Shown here: one piece after another, positions 6,967 through 16,476 of the stretch
Layout: each line of letters begins with the position of its first letter
Position numbering within the stretch: the stretch's first letter is position 1
From: JBBRBB01 sp963830175
GTDB taxonomy: Bacteria > Bacteroidota > Bacteroidia > Chitinophagales > Chitinophagaceae
Assembly (NCBI GenBank): GCA_963830175.1
Contig: CAWHKV010000007.1
Location: 124,001-188,000, forward strand
Direction: 5' to 3'
Length of the DNA: 64,000 nucleotides
Notes under the pieces: generated by a model
Databases searched by the model: none
Told to the model about the DNA's origin: nothing
Seen by the model: only the letters and a program-made list of their open reading frames with translations
Position numbers and translations under genes: made by a program

Positions 6967-7545
6967 TTAGGAACTTTGTTGGGTACCCAGCCTTCGGCTG
7001 AATTGATTGTCTATTATTTTAAAAAGATGGTAAGGTTTAAAGGTTCGCCATTCTGGGAGTTCCATTAAAGGCAAATAGTGGTCGAGCTTTCTTCTTTTAA
7101 AATCATACTGAGAAGAATCGGGCATATTCAGGCTTACCATCCAACCATGGTTGTCTTCTAATTCTTCTGCCCATTCCTGGTAATAATCCCTGTCGCCACT
7201 ATGAAAATTCAACACATTTTCTGTGATCAGGATAAATTTATTTATTCCTTCAACCATCATAGCATCTATTACATCGCGCTTTAGGGTCATGATGTCGTTT
7301 TCTATCGCATCGTTCCACTCTCCTATCATTTCAATAATGGCAAAGTTCAATTCATAATCCACATCAATCACCTTTAAATAGAGGGTTTTGCTTCCAAAAT
7401 CATCCCACTGTGGATGGATGTAATAGTTGTAAACTGTTTGTGTAAATTCAAATTCACTGTATTCGCGACCATAAAAGGGTGATCGTTCATCTTCTTCCGA
7501 AACGTATATATGGCGCCAGTTATAAAAAGGTTCTATTTCATGCAT
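6967..7545 (-). CDS. Conserved protein of unknown function
   Basis: 192 residues, acidic, rich in aromatic residues (FYNWRHIYVSEEDERSPFYGREYSEFEFT at the start). There is no signal peptide or membrane segment. The central part YLKVIDVDYELNFAIIEMIGEWND looks like a beta-alpha domain, but I do not recognise a named family. It lies 15 bp downstream of cmk and 3 bp upstream of the HMG-CoA lyase gene, in one probable operon. A housekeeping role is suggested only by this context. Confidence 0.75.
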   Translation of the reverse strand: MHEIEPFYNWRHIYVSEEDERSPFYGREYSEFEFTQTVYNYYIHPQWDDFGSKTLYLKVIDVDYELNFAIIEMIGEWNDAIENDIMTLKRDVIDAMMVEGINKFILITENVLNFHSGDRDYYQEWAEELEDNHGWMVSLNMPDSSQYDFKRRKLDHYLPLMELPEWRTFKPYHLFKIIDNQFSRRLGTQQSS

Positions 7546-7560
7546 AAAAGAAGTAAAATC

Positions 7561-8241
7561 TTAGTTCAGTTCTTTAACCCATTGAAGGGCTTTTTTCAAT
7601 TGTTCTTCCTGTGTAATGTTCGAGGTATCCAGGCAATGGGCATCATCTGCTTTTCTTAACGGGCTTATTTCGCGGTTACTGTCAATATAATCCCGCATTT
7701 CCAGATTATGTTTTACTTCATCCAGGGTTACAAATGGATTTTTCTCAAACAATTCTTTAAATCTTCTTTGTACCCTAACCTTTGTATCAGCGGTCATAAA
7801 TATCTTTAATTCTGCTTCAGGAAAAACGGTTGTTCCTATATCTCTTCCATCCATTATTATGCCTTTCTGCTCTCCCATTGTTTTCTGCTGCTCCACCGCG
7901 AAATTACGAACTGCCTCTATTGCAGATACCTCGCTTACATTTTCACTCACGACCATATCTCGTATAAATGCCTCAACATTCTCACCATTCAAAAAGATAT
8001 CGCTATTTCCTGTATGACTGTTATAATTAAACTCGAGGGTAATGTTATCCAGTGCATGTTGCACACTCTTGGGGTTACGCCAGTTTACGTGATTTCTGAG
8101 AAAATAAAGCGTGATGGCACGGTACATAGCACCGCTGTCTATAAAGATGTAATTCAGCTCCCTGGCCAGTTGCTTGGCCATAGTGCTTTTACCGCAGGAG
8201 GAATAGCCATCTATGGTGATGATATATTTTTTCATCGCCAT
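7561..8241 (-). CDS. cmk: Cytidylate kinase
   Basis: 226 residues. The P-loop GYSSCGKST spans residues 12-20. FIDSGAMYRAITLY is the nucleotide-binding SGAMYR signature, and IIMDGRDIGTTVFPEA is the conserved DGRDIGT segment. A C-terminal RRFKELFEKNP and a D-rich DYIDSNREISPLRKADDA motif complete the family pattern. The enzyme phosphorylates CMP and dCMP to diphosphates. ATG codons at 8241 and 8235 are both possible starts. It heads the run of closely spaced minus-strand genes that includes HMG-CoA lyase and GSCFA. Confidence 0.96.
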   Translation of the reverse strand: MAMKKYIITIDGYSSCGKSTMAKQLARELNYIFIDSGAMYRAITLYFLRNHVNWRNPKSVQHALDNITLEFNYNSHTGNSDIFLNGENVEAFIRDMVVSENVSEVSAIEAVRNFAVEQQKTMGEQKGIIMDGRDIGTTVFPEAELKIFMTADTKVRVQRRFKELFEKNPFVTLDEVKHNLEMRDYIDSNREISPLRKADDAHCLDTSNITQEEQLKKALQWVKELN

Positions 8242-8289
8242 AAAATTGAGGAAAATTTACTGGCTGCCCAAGAAACAAACCTTAAAACG

Positions 8290-8919
8290 TTATTCGTTAA
8301 TTACTTCTACACCAGGGTATTTTGATGCATTGAAAACAAACCTGCTGTCTGGCAATGACACATTCGTATTAACATTGGTAAGCGTAAACTCAATGGTGTT
8401 ATCTGCCTTATCTATTACTTTGGCTTTGGTAACCAGGTTTTTAGCCCTGTCTACAAAAATGGTAACAGTTTTAAAATTCTTTCTTTTGTCAATGGGGGTT
8501 AATGCTATCTGGTGATAGGCTGATGTGGATGAAACTAATTTGTAGGTAAAATCTTTATCATAAAAATTACTTAGAAATTTTTGAGGCGTCAACATTTTGT
8601 CATCAGTTTTATCAACTGTTGCCACAGTTACTTCTCCATCACCATCATAATTCCAGATTTTTGATCCATTGCTGTAAATCTCTGAACCACCCTGCTTAAT
8701 AAAATATTGATCGCCTTTAATATTTATAGTCCCTTTTACGGAACCCTTCAGTTTATTATTACGGTCTTTTGTAGAATATGAGAAATCGGCAGAAACACCT
8801 TTATAGGTTTTAATTCTACTGCTGAGATCGTCAAGCACCTTCTTTGCATTAGGATCGTTTTGTGCATTTATAGCTGTTATTGAAAGAAATGCAACGATGA
8901 ATGTTAGAACTTTTTTCAT
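8290..8919 (-). CDS. LolA-like periplasmic lipoprotein carrier
   Basis: 209 residues with a cleavable signal peptide (MKKVLTFIVAFLSITAINA). The mature part follows the LolA pattern: a TYKGVSADFSY strand, a GTINIKGDQYFIK strand, then SNGSKIWNYD and a C-terminal DKADNTIEFTLTNVNTN. LolA shuttles lipoproteins across the periplasm to the outer membrane. Bacteroidetes often carry several LolA-like proteins, so the precise cargo is uncertain. The gene is 48 bp upstream of cmk. It is divergent from bamD, so two outer-membrane biogenesis genes share the 170-bp region between them. Confidence 0.85.
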   Translation of the reverse strand: MKKVLTFIVAFLSITAINAQNDPNAKKVLDDLSSRIKTYKGVSADFSYSTKDRNNKLKGSVKGTINIKGDQYFIKQGGSEIYSNGSKIWNYDGDGEVTVATVDKTDDKMLTPQKFLSNFYDKDFTYKLVSSTSAYHQIALTPIDKRKNFKTVTIFVDRAKNLVTKAKVIDKADNTIEFTLTNVNTNVSLPDSRFVFNASKYPGVEVINE

Positions 8920-9089
8920 TTATTATTGTTTTCCTGTTTTTAAAAATATACCTACTCACATTCAATAATGTTGCCTGATTTCAAAATAAATAAACCTTAC
9001 GGCTAATTTTTGAATATATTAACGGCAACCAACCTTCAAACTTAAACCATATGATTAATTTGCCGGAATAAACTACCTTCGCCCAATTT

Positions 9090-9914
9090 ATGAAATTTTT
9101 TATAAGCCTGATATTGGTATCTACGATGCTTTTTTCCTGTACCAGCAAGTTTGGTAAGGTTTTAAAAAGCACCGATAAGGAATACAAGCTAAAAATGGCA
9201 GAACAGTATTATGCTGCGCAAAAGTACGATCTGGCACAGCAGGTTTATGAAGACATTATGCCTTTTTTTAAAGGTGATGCGCGGTTTGAAGATATTTTCT
9301 ATAAATATGCCTATTGCGCTTATTACGACAAAGATTTTCTGAATGCTGAAAACCTCTTTAAAAGCTATACTGAAAGTTTTCCCAACAGCACCCGGGCAGA
9401 AGAAGCCGAATACATGCGGGCAATGAGTTATTATAAACAATCGCCCAAGGTTGAATTAGACCAGACGAACACCATGAAGACCATGGCACTAATGCAGGCA
9501 TTCATTAACACGCATCCCGGTTCATCACGTATAAAAGACGCCACTGAAATCATTGATAAATGCAGGGCAAAATTAGAATCCAAAGAAGAAAAGAGCGCCA
9601 AACTGTATTATAACTTAGGTTATTTTAAATCAGCTGCAGTAGCTTTTGAAGCGTTAAATAATAGCTACCCCGACTCAGAAAACAGTGACGCATACAAATT
9701 GCAGGAAATTAAGTCTTACATCAAATATGCAGAAATGAGCGTGCTGCAAAAGCAGGAAGAACGCTATGAAAAAGTGATGGCAGAAATAAATGAGTTTAAC
9801 CAGCGTTTTTCAGACAGTGACCTGATGTCGCAGGTAAATGATTATAAATCAGAAACAGAAAAAAAATTAAAAACCTTACAAAATGAGCAAACTACGGAGA
9901 CAACTGGGCGCTAA
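9090..9914 (+). CDS. bamD: Outer membrane assembly lipoprotein BamD
   Basis: 274 residues with a lipoprotein signal (lipobox LFSC, Cys17). The mature protein consists of TPR-like helical repeats (AEQYYAAQKYDLAQQVYEDI, YKYAYCAYYDKDFLNAENLF, YTESFPNSTRAEEAEYMRA), the BamD/YfiO pattern. BamD is an essential part of the BAM complex that inserts beta-barrels. The 3' end overlaps rpoZ by 32 bp. A box resembling TAnnTTTG (TACCTTCG, 9074-9081) lies 8 bp before the ATG. Confidence 0.93.
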   Translation: MKFFISLILVSTMLFSCTSKFGKVLKSTDKEYKLKMAEQYYAAQKYDLAQQVYEDIMPFFKGDARFEDIFYKYAYCAYYDKDFLNAENLFKSYTESFPNSTRAEEAEYMRAMSYYKQSPKVELDQTNTMKTMALMQAFINTHPGSSRIKDATEIIDKCRAKLESKEEKSAKLYYNLGYFKSAAVAFEALNNSYPDSENSDAYKLQEIKSYIKYAEMSVLQKQEERYEKVMAEINEFNQRFSDSDLMSQVNDYKSETEKKLKTLQNEQTTETTGR

Positions 9915-10224
9915 TACCCCAAATGTGGTTGAAACCAGGGACCTAGTGGAAATTAAAGCAGCTACGGGTAACCTGTACCAGTCTATCAACATTATTGGCA
10001 AAAGAGCCAACCAGATAAACATTGCAATTAAGGATGAATTGCATAATAAACTGGAAGAGTTTGCAAGCCATACAGACAGTCTTGAAGAAATTCATGAAAA
10101 TAAAGAACAGATTGAAATATCCCGTGCGTATGAAAGAATGCCTAACCCGGCAATTCTCGCTACCCAGGAATTTTTACATGGAAAGATTTACTTCCGTGAG
10201 AACGAAGACGACCTTTTCAGATAA
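9883..10224 (+). CDS. rpoZ: RNA polymerase omega subunit, Bacteroidetes type
   Basis: 113 residues: MSKLRRQLGANTPNVVETRD, then ATGNLYQSINIIGKRANQI, the omega core that wraps the beta-prime tail, and a Bacteroidetes-type C-terminal extension ending LHGKIYFRENEDDLFR. It overlaps the end of bamD and precedes coaBC, an order seen in many Bacteroidetes. A clear intrinsic terminator follows 20 bp after the stop, so coaBC probably has its own promoter or depends on read-through. Confidence 0.9.
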   Translation: MSKLRRQLGANTPNVVETRDLVEIKAATGNLYQSINIIGKRANQINIAIKDELHNKLEEFASHTDSLEEIHENKEQIEISRAYERMPNPAILATQEFLHGKIYFRENEDDLFR

Positions 10225-10243
10225 GTTTGTTTAAACCTTTTGC

Positions 10244-10274
10244 AAACGACAGATGTATACGCTGTCGTTTTTTT
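10244..10274 (+). terminator. Intrinsic terminator after bamD-rpoZ
   Basis: AAACGACAG (10244-10252) and CTGTCGTTT (10262-10270) form a perfect 9-bp stem with a 9-nt loop, running into a T-tract. It lies inside the open frame upstream of coaBC and therefore rules out a coaBC start before about 10290. Confidence 0.9.
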
Positions 10275-10313
10275 ATTTTAGATTTATACCCAGCCATGTT
10301 AAACCAAGCTAAA

Positions 10314-11510
10314 ATGCTGGCAAACAAAAAAATATTATTGGGCATTTCAGGCAGTATTGCTGCCTATAAATGCGTAGAGTTGGTAAGGTTATTTATAAAA
10401 GCCGGCGCAGAAGTGCGGGTTATTATTACACCTTCAGCCAAAGATTTTGTATCTCCCCTTGTGCTCTCTACCCTTAGCCGCAATAAAGTTTATTCTGAAA
10501 TTTTTGAGAAAGACAGTTGGAACAACCACGTAATGCTGGGAAGATGGGCTGATGTGATGGTGATTGCACCTTTAAGTTGTAACACCCTTGCCAAAATGGC
10601 TACGGGGCAATGTGATAACTTTTTATTGGCAGTTTATTTGTCAGCCACCTGCCCCATTATTGTATGCCCTGCAATGGATGAGGATATGTACAATAATCCC
10701 TCTACCAAACAGAATCTCGAAATACTTAAACAAAGGGGCAATAAAGTTGTGGATGCAGAATCTGGCGAACTGGCAAGTGGGTTATTTGGTGAAGGCAGAA
10801 TGCCAGAACCGTCGTCCATTTTCGACATAGTAAATAAATTTTTGCAGCCTGCAGGCCCGCTTGCAGGAAAAAAGGTGCTGGTAACCGCAGGACCCACATA
10901 CGAACCTATTGATCCTGTTCGTTTTTTAGGAAACCATTCATCCGGTAAAATGGGGTTTGCCCTGGCTGAATCTTTTGCAGAAAAAGGCGCTATGGTAACG
11001 CTGGTTTCGGGACCAACAAATTGCATTGCCAATAATAAAAATATTCAATTGATAAGGGTAACCACCGCGCAAGAAATGTATGGAGAATGTATTCAAAATT
11101 TTAAGGGGGCAGATATTGCGGTAATGAGTGCGGCGGTGGCTGACTTTACTCCTGAAAAAGTGGCACCGGAAAAGATTAAAAAACAGGTTGAAACTTTAAA
11201 TCTTCATTTAAAAAAAACCATTGATATACTCCAATATTTAGGAGAACATAAAAAACCTTCCCAACTCTTAATTGGCTTTGCACTTGAAACGGATAATGAA
11301 ACAGCAAATGCAAAAGAAAAACTAAGAAAGAAAGGTGCAGATATGATAGTGCTAAATTCGTTGAAAGATGAGAACGCCGGTTTTGGCTTCGACACCAATA
11401 AAGTCACCGTTTTCCAGGCAGATGGGCAACAACATGATTTTGAATTACAATCTAAAATAGCGTTGGCCCACCAAATCGTTGAATTAGTAGAAAAAAAATA
11501 CCATGCTTAA
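10314..11510 (+). CDS. coaBC: Bifunctional phosphopantothenoylcysteine decarboxylase / phosphopantothenate-cysteine ligase
   Basis: About 398 residues. The N-terminal half is the CoaC flavoprotein (KKILLGISGSIAAYK, IAPLSCNTLAKMATG, CPAMDEDMYNNP with the active-site cysteine region). The C-terminal half is CoaB (GKKVLVTAGPTYEPIDPVRF, NHSSGKMG, MSAAVADFTP, KIKK, IGFALET). Together they convert phosphopantothenate and cysteine to phosphopantetheine in CoA synthesis. ATGs at 10296 and 10314 are both possible. I prefer 10314 because MLANKKILLGISG matches usual N-termini and both lie beyond the rpoZ terminator. The 3' end overlaps DUF4835 by 8 bp. Confidence 0.95.
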   Translation: MLANKKILLGISGSIAAYKCVELVRLFIKAGAEVRVIITPSAKDFVSPLVLSTLSRNKVYSEIFEKDSWNNHVMLGRWADVMVIAPLSCNTLAKMATGQCDNFLLAVYLSATCPIIVCPAMDEDMYNNPSTKQNLEILKQRGNKVVDAESGELASGLFGEGRMPEPSSIFDIVNKFLQPAGPLAGKKVLVTAGPTYEPIDPVRFLGNHSSGKMGFALAESFAEKGAMVTLVSGPTNCIANNKNIQLIRVTTAQEMYGECIQNFKGADIAVMSAAVADFTPEKVAPEKIKKQVETLNLHLKKTIDILQYLGEHKKPSQLLIGFALETDNETANAKEKLRKKGADMIVLNSLKDENAGFGFDTNKVTVFQADGQQHDFELQSKIALAHQIVELVEKKYHA

Positions 11511-12423
11511 AAAATTTCTTTTTATACTTCCTGTGTTAATTGCTGTATCAACAGTAAACGGGCAGGAGTTGCAGGCTAAAGTATCTGTACTTACACAGCA
11601 GATAGGAACTTCCGTAGATAAGAAAATTTTTACCACGTTGCAGTCGCAACTCACCAATTTCCTGAACAGCAGAAAATGGACCAATGACGCTTTTCAGCCA
11701 CAGGAAAAAATTCAATGTAACTTTTTACTAAATATTACATCAGCCTTAGAGAATAATGTATTTAAAGCATCGCTAACTGTGCAGGCGGCAAGACCCATTT
11801 ACAAATCTGCATACCAGTCAGTATTATTTAATTACCAGGATGCGGATGTGCTGTTTAAATACATTGAATTTCAACCCTTAGAATTTAACGAGAACAGGGT
11901 TGGTGGCACTGACCCGTTAAGCAGCAACCTTACCGCAGTACTTGCCTTTTATACAAATATTATTTTGGGATTGGATTATGATTCTTTCTCGCCAAAGGGT
12001 GGTGAAGATTTTTTTAAAAAAGCGCAAAACATTGTAAATAATTCGCCTGAAGACAGGGACCTGAGTGGATGGAAAGCCTTCGATGGAACACGCAACCGTT
12101 ATTGGCTCGCAGAAAATATGATGAATAACCGGTATAATATTATTCACGATATTATTTATAATTATTTTAGAACAGGATTGGATAATTTATATGAGGATGA
12201 TGAAACTGCAAGGTCAAGTATTTTAGAAGTATTGCAGCAGTTGCAGGATTTTAACCAGCAAAATCCAAACACCATGTTTTCTCAAATATTTGTACAGGGA
12301 AAAAGCCAGGAATATATCGGAATATTTAAAAAAGCTACTCCGCCAACCCGCTCAGAAGCTATAGAAGTGCTGGCACGCATAGACGTTCCGAATGCAGCCA
12401 CTTACAAAACCTCGTTGAAATAA
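11503..12423 (+). CDS. DUF4835 family periplasmic or outer-membrane protein
   Basis: 306 residues with a signal peptide (MLKKFLFILPVLIAVSTVNGQ). The body shows the DUF4835 pattern: LNSRKWTNDAFQPQEKIQCNF, FKASLTVQAARPIYKSAYQS, a mid-region GLDYDSFSPKGG and a C-terminal MFSQIFVQGKSQEY. The family is Bacteroidetes-specific and of unknown function. It overlaps coaBC by 8 bp and DUF4296 by 1 bp, so these three are one translationally coupled operon. The gene order coaBC-DUF4835 is common in the phylum. Confidence 0.9.
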   Translation: MLKKFLFILPVLIAVSTVNGQELQAKVSVLTQQIGTSVDKKIFTTLQSQLTNFLNSRKWTNDAFQPQEKIQCNFLLNITSALENNVFKASLTVQAARPIYKSAYQSVLFNYQDADVLFKYIEFQPLEFNENRVGGTDPLSSNLTAVLAFYTNIILGLDYDSFSPKGGEDFFKKAQNIVNNSPEDRDLSGWKAFDGTRNRYWLAENMMNNRYNIIHDIIYNYFRTGLDNLYEDDETARSSILEVLQQLQDFNQQNPNTMFSQIFVQGKSQEYIGIFKKATPPTRSEAIEVLARIDVPNAATYKTSLK

Positions 12424-12794
12424 TGCGAGTTATTGTTGCCTTTCTTGTTTTTCTTTTTTTGTACGCATGTACTTCAGCAGACAGAACTGTTCCCAGCGAT
12501 GTTATACCTGTAAACGAAATGAAGTTACTTGTTTGGGATATGCTGCAGGCAGGCGAACTGGCTGATGTATTTAAAGAAAACGATACCACAGAAATACTTG
12601 ATACCACCACTCAAATTTACAGGCAGGTATTAGACCTTCATAAGACCGACAAACAAAAGTTTTACCACAGTTATTCCTATTACGAAGACCATCCCCTTTT
12701 AAACAAACAACTTTTCGACTCTGTGCTTGCCTATGGAAACCGGCAAAGAGAAAACCGTTTTAAAAAAAGAATGCAGCCACCCGGCCCCAAATAA
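12423..12794 (+). CDS. DUF4296 family lipoprotein
   Basis: 123 residues with a lipoprotein signal (LYAC, Cys16). The mature part contains VIPVNEMKLLVWDMLQAGEL and a helical HKTDKQKFYHSYSYYEDHP, matching DUF4296, a small Bacteroidetes lipoprotein family of unknown role. The ATG shares its A with the TAA of the DUF4835 gene, a stop-start overlap typical of coupled translation. Confidence 0.88.
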   Translation: MRVIVAFLVFLFLYACTSADRTVPSDVIPVNEMKLLVWDMLQAGELADVFKENDTTEILDTTTQIYRQVLDLHKTDKQKFYHSYSYYEDHPLLNKQLFDSVLAYGNRQRENRFKKRMQPPGPK

Positions 12795-12908
12795 CTGAGG
12801 TATCTTCATTAACGATTGTTTAAGATTTTTTTTTACAACTACTGCAAACATTCCACGTTCAAAGAATAGTCTGGCATAACAATTGGCTATCATCAAAAAA
12901 AATAATTT

Positions 12909-13502
12909 ATGAAAAAAATCTTGTTCCCTGCTCTTGCAATTTTGTTTTTTGTAGCTACCTCAGCTGCCCAAACATTTCATTTGGGTGCAAAGGCCGGGGC
13001 AAACCTTGGCAAGATCGATGGCAAATCTTTTAACGAGGGTTTTGATCTTGGTTACCAGCTAGGAGCCTTTATGGAACTTGACATTAGTAAAACCTTAGGC
13101 ATTCAACCCGAGCTTTTATTCAGTCAAACAAATACAAAGGTTGACTCAGGTTTTTCTGCAGTTTATGGCAACATTGACAATGCAGTATTTGGTGAAAAAA
13201 TTTCATTGAATTATTTAAGCATTCCTGTTTTGTTAAGAATTAATGCAGGGAAACTACTTACTCTGCATGTGGGTCCACAATTCAGTGTTTTAACAAATAA
13301 AGACAACACGCTTTTAGCCAACAGCGAAGCAGCATTTAAATCAGGAAATCTTGCTGCGGTTTTAGGCGCACAATTAAAGTTGGGTGGCTTAAGGGTTTAT
13401 GGACGCTATAACATTGGACTTTCTAATATTAACGATATTGATGATCAGAATAAATGGAAAAGTCAGCAGGTTCAGCTTGGTTTGGGATTAGCCATTCTTT
13501 AA
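12909..13502 (+). CDS. Outer-membrane beta-barrel protein (PorT-like)
   Basis: 197 residues with a signal peptide (MKKILFPALAILFFVATSAAQ). Alternating strands follow (FHLGAKAGANLGKIDG, YQLGAFMELDISKTLGIQPELLFSQ, NYLSIPVLLRINAGKLLTLHVGPQFSVL, LRVYGRYNIGLSNI), typical of the outer-membrane beta-barrel domain that includes PorT. The last residues form an outer-membrane-type C-terminal strand (QLGLGLAIL). The specific function is unknown. It is monocistronic: a terminator follows 28 bp after the stop. Confidence 0.88.
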   Translation: MKKILFPALAILFFVATSAAQTFHLGAKAGANLGKIDGKSFNEGFDLGYQLGAFMELDISKTLGIQPELLFSQTNTKVDSGFSAVYGNIDNAVFGEKISLNYLSIPVLLRINAGKLLTLHVGPQFSVLTNKDNTLLANSEAAFKSGNLAAVLGAQLKLGGLRVYGRYNIGLSNINDIDDQNKWKSQQVQLGLGLAIL

Positions 13503-13530
13503 ATTATTTAATTTGTTTTATATTACTAAG

Positions 13531-13554
13531 GCCGGTTTAACACACCGGCTTTTT
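13531..13554 (+). terminator. Intrinsic terminator after the barrel gene
   Basis: GCCGGT and ACCGGC form a 6-bp GC-rich stem around TTAACAC, followed by five T. Confidence 0.85.
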
Positions 13555-13698
13555 CTATGGCATCTACCATTAATGCCAATTTGATACGAAGAATGCCAAT
13601 AATTTCCTTTGGCACCTTAATTGAAACTATAGAGATCATTAAGCAGATTAATTATTTTAGCATGGAGTGTGACGGAATGTCGCCTTAACAATAAACGA

Positions 13699-16102
13699 AT
13701 GAACACAAAAAAATTTTTTTTTCCTACTGATGACGATTCTGATTTCTTACCCATAATTCCTTTAAACGAAAATGATACTGAACAGGATAAAAACCTTGTA
13801 ATACCCGATGTTTTACCGTTGTTACCATTAAGAAATACGGTTCTTTTTCCGGGTGTTGTATTACCTATTACTGTTGGGCGCGATAAAAGCAATAAAGCTG
13901 TAAGTGAGGCTTATAAAGCCGACCGTCTTATTGGTGTTATAGCACAAAAAGATTTAAATATAGAAGAACCCGAAGCAAAAGACCTTTGTGCAGTTGGTAC
14001 GGTCGCAAAAATTGTAAAGCTTATAAAAATGCCGGATGGTGGAAACACCATTATCATTCAGGGTAAAAAGCGCTTTAGCATTTCTTCGATTGTTTCAGAA
14101 GAACCTTTTTTTAAAGCCGCAATCAATCTGCTGCCTGATGATAAACAAACAGAAGCAGAAGACTTTGCTGCATACGCAGGAACCATAAAAGACCTGGCTA
14201 CGCAAATTATTCAACTTTCTCCCAACCTGCCATCTGAGGCTTCCATCATTTTAAAAAACATCGAGAACCCTTCATTCCTTATAAACTTCGTTAGCAGCAA
14301 TCTTAACAGCGACATTACCGAAAAACAGAAGTTGCTAGAAATAGACGAAATTAATGTGCGCGCCGAAAAGCTTGTAGAACAACTGCAGCTTGAACTTCAG
14401 TTTGCCGAATTAAAAAATAAAGTTGCCACAAAAACCCGCACTGAGATCGATAAGCAACAACGAGATTATTTTTTACAGCAGCAATTAAAAAGTATAAAAG
14501 AAGAATTGGGCGGTGATACCAACGACAGGGAAATTGCTGATATGAAGAAAAAGGCTGAGCATAAAAAGTGGCCTGAGGCTGCAAAAAACATGTTCAAAAC
14601 AAGCATTCAAAAACTGGAAAGAATGCACCCCAGTACACCGGATTATTCTGTAGTGTACAATCACCTTGACCTATTGCTCGACCTTCCCTGGCAGGAATAT
14701 TCAGAAGATAATTACAATTTAAAAAATGCGCGCAAAGTGTTAGATGCCGATCATTATGGAATGACAAAAATAAAAGAGCGCATATTAGAATACCTCGCCG
14801 TTTTAAAATTAAAGGGCGATATGAAAAGTCCAATACTGTGTTTTGTAGGTGCACCCGGGAATTGGAAAAACTTCTTTGGGAAGAAGTATAGCACACGCTA
14901 TCGGGAGAAAATATGTTCGTGTTAGCCTGGGTGGTCTTCACGATGAAAGTGAGATTCGCGGGCACCGGAAAACCTATATTGGTGCAATGCCCGGTAGAAT
15001 TATTCAGAATATCAGGAAGATTAAATCTTCTAACCCCGTAATGATATTAGATGAAATAGATAAGACAGGCAGCGACTTTCGGGGCGATCCTTCCTCTGCT
15101 TTGCTTGAGGTATTAGACCCGGAACAAAATCATACTTTTTATGATAATTACCTTGAGCTGGAATACGATCTAAGCCGGGTATTATTTATAGCTACAGCAA
15201 ACAATATCAATAATATTCCGCATGCCCTTAGGGATCGTCTTGAAATAATTGACCTGAGTGGATATGCCATAGAAGAGAAAGTAGAAATAGCAAAAAGACA
15301 TCTTGTACCTAAACAAAAAGAAGCACATGGATTGAGTGAGGTAAACATGAATTTAACTGATAAAGTTCTGGAGAAGGTTATCGAAAATTACACCAGGGAA
15401 AGTGGCGTTCGCGAACTGGACAGGCAACTTGCAAGTATTATGCGTAACCAGGCAAAAGAATATGCTATTAAAGGAAAAATTAAAACGCAACTCACTCAAA
15501 AAGATTTAGAAAAAATATTGGGGCCGCAGCGATATAACAACGAGATCTATAAAATGGTAAACATGGCCGGCGTAGCAGTGGGCCTTGCCTGGACGTATGT
15601 AGGCGGCGATATTTTATTTATAGAATCCATTTTAAGTGATGGTAAAGGCGAATTAAAGCTTACTGGCAACCTCGGCAATGTAATGAAGGAAAGCGCCACC
15701 ACAGCTTTAAGCTACCTGCAGGCAAATGCAAAAAAGTATGGTATAGATAGTTCTATCTTCCAGAAAAAAAATATTCATATTCATGTTCCGGAAGGTGCAG
15801 TTCCAAAGGATGGCCCAAGTGCAGGTATTACTATGCTTAGTTCGTTAACATCAGCCTTTACAGGCAAAAAGGTCAAACCTTATTTAGCCATGACCGGGGA
15901 AATTACCTTAAGGGGCCAGGTGCTGCCTGTAGGTGGAATAAAGGAAAAAGTATTGGCTGCAAAACGTGCAGGATTAAAGGAAATATTACTCTGTGCAGCT
16001 AATGAAAAGGATGTAAAAGAAATTGATGGAACCTTTATTAAAGGCATTCAATTTCATTACGTTAAAACAATGCAGCAAGTACTTGAAACGGCTTTACAAT
16101 AA
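13699..16102 (+). pseudogene. lon: ATP-dependent protease Lon, split by a frameshift at the Walker A motif
   Basis: The first part (from ATG 13699, MNTKKFFFPTDDDSDFLPI) carries the LON substrate domain (LPLLPLRNTVLFPGVVLPI) and reaches FVGAPG before the frame breaks. From about 14857 the next frame continues GKTSLGRSIAHAIG, Walker B MILDEIDK, then the proteolytic domain with the catalytic Ser in PKDGPSAG and Lys in GGIKEKVLAAKRAG. Removing one G from GGG at 14857-14859 restores GAPGIGKT and a ~800-residue Lon. Lon degrades misfolded and regulatory proteins in the cytosol. The intact rest of both halves suggests a sequencing error rather than decay. Confidence 0.9.
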
Positions 16103-16156
16103 AACTGTTTTTTAAAAATAACCGTATATAATTCTTTCATGTTGGTTGTTAATGAT

Positions 16157-16195
16157 GCGATCTCTTTCCCTCAAAAAAGGAGATCGCTTTTTTTT
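16157..16195 (+). terminator. Intrinsic terminator after lon
   Basis: GCGATCTC (16157-16164) pairs with GAGATCGC (16180-16187), followed by eight T. Confidence 0.92.
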
Positions 16196-16254
16196 GCGCA
16201 AAATTCCTCCATGTATGCTGGCATAATTTTTTTAATTATTTCTTTAAAAAAATT

Positions 16255-16434
16255 ATGGCAAAATCATCATCAAGAGGTACTAGCCAGGACAGAAAATTAG
16301 TAGCTGGCGAACAAGAACACGAGGTTTATTACGAAAGCAAAAAAACAGGTGCGTCTAAAGAAGCGGTTAAAAAAACCATTAAAAAAGAAGGAAACAAGCG
16401 CACAGAAGTAGAAAAGAAAATAAGCAAAAAATAG
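16255..16434 (+). CDS. Small DUF3606-like protein
   Basis: A 59-residue gene: ATG at 16255, TAG at 16432-16434. The product is highly charged: MAKSSSRGTSQDRKLVAGEQ, then HEVYYESKKTG, SKEAVKKTIKKEGNKRTEVEK. The pattern DR.LV.GEQ.HEV.Y..KKTG.S...VKK..K..GN matches my recollection of DUF3606, short soluble proteins of unknown function. It has its own terminator 16 bp downstream and lies beyond the lon terminator, so it is a separate transcript. Confidence 0.8.
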   Translation: MAKSSSRGTSQDRKLVAGEQEHEVYYESKKTGASKEAVKKTIKKEGNKRTEVEKKISKK

Positions 16435-16449
16435 CTTCTAAATAAACCC

Positions 16450-16476
16450 GGGGTTGCACATAAGCAACCCCTTTTT
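16450..16476 (+). terminator. Intrinsic terminator after the DUF3606-like gene
   Basis: GGGGTTGC (16450-16457) pairs with GCAACCCC (16464-16471), followed by five T that overlap the end of the convergent gene at 16475. Confidence 0.9.

Noticed and set aside
13669..13682. TGACGGAATGTC upstream of lon as a heat-shock operator
   Set aside because: Arms pair over only three bases (GAC/GTC) and I know of no matching operator; too weak to claim.
14849..14925. Programmed ribosomal frameshift in lon (and similarly in hutG and birA)
   Set aside because: No slippery heptamer with a downstream pseudoknot, the shift falls inside essential motifs, and the same +1 pattern recurs in unrelated genes.
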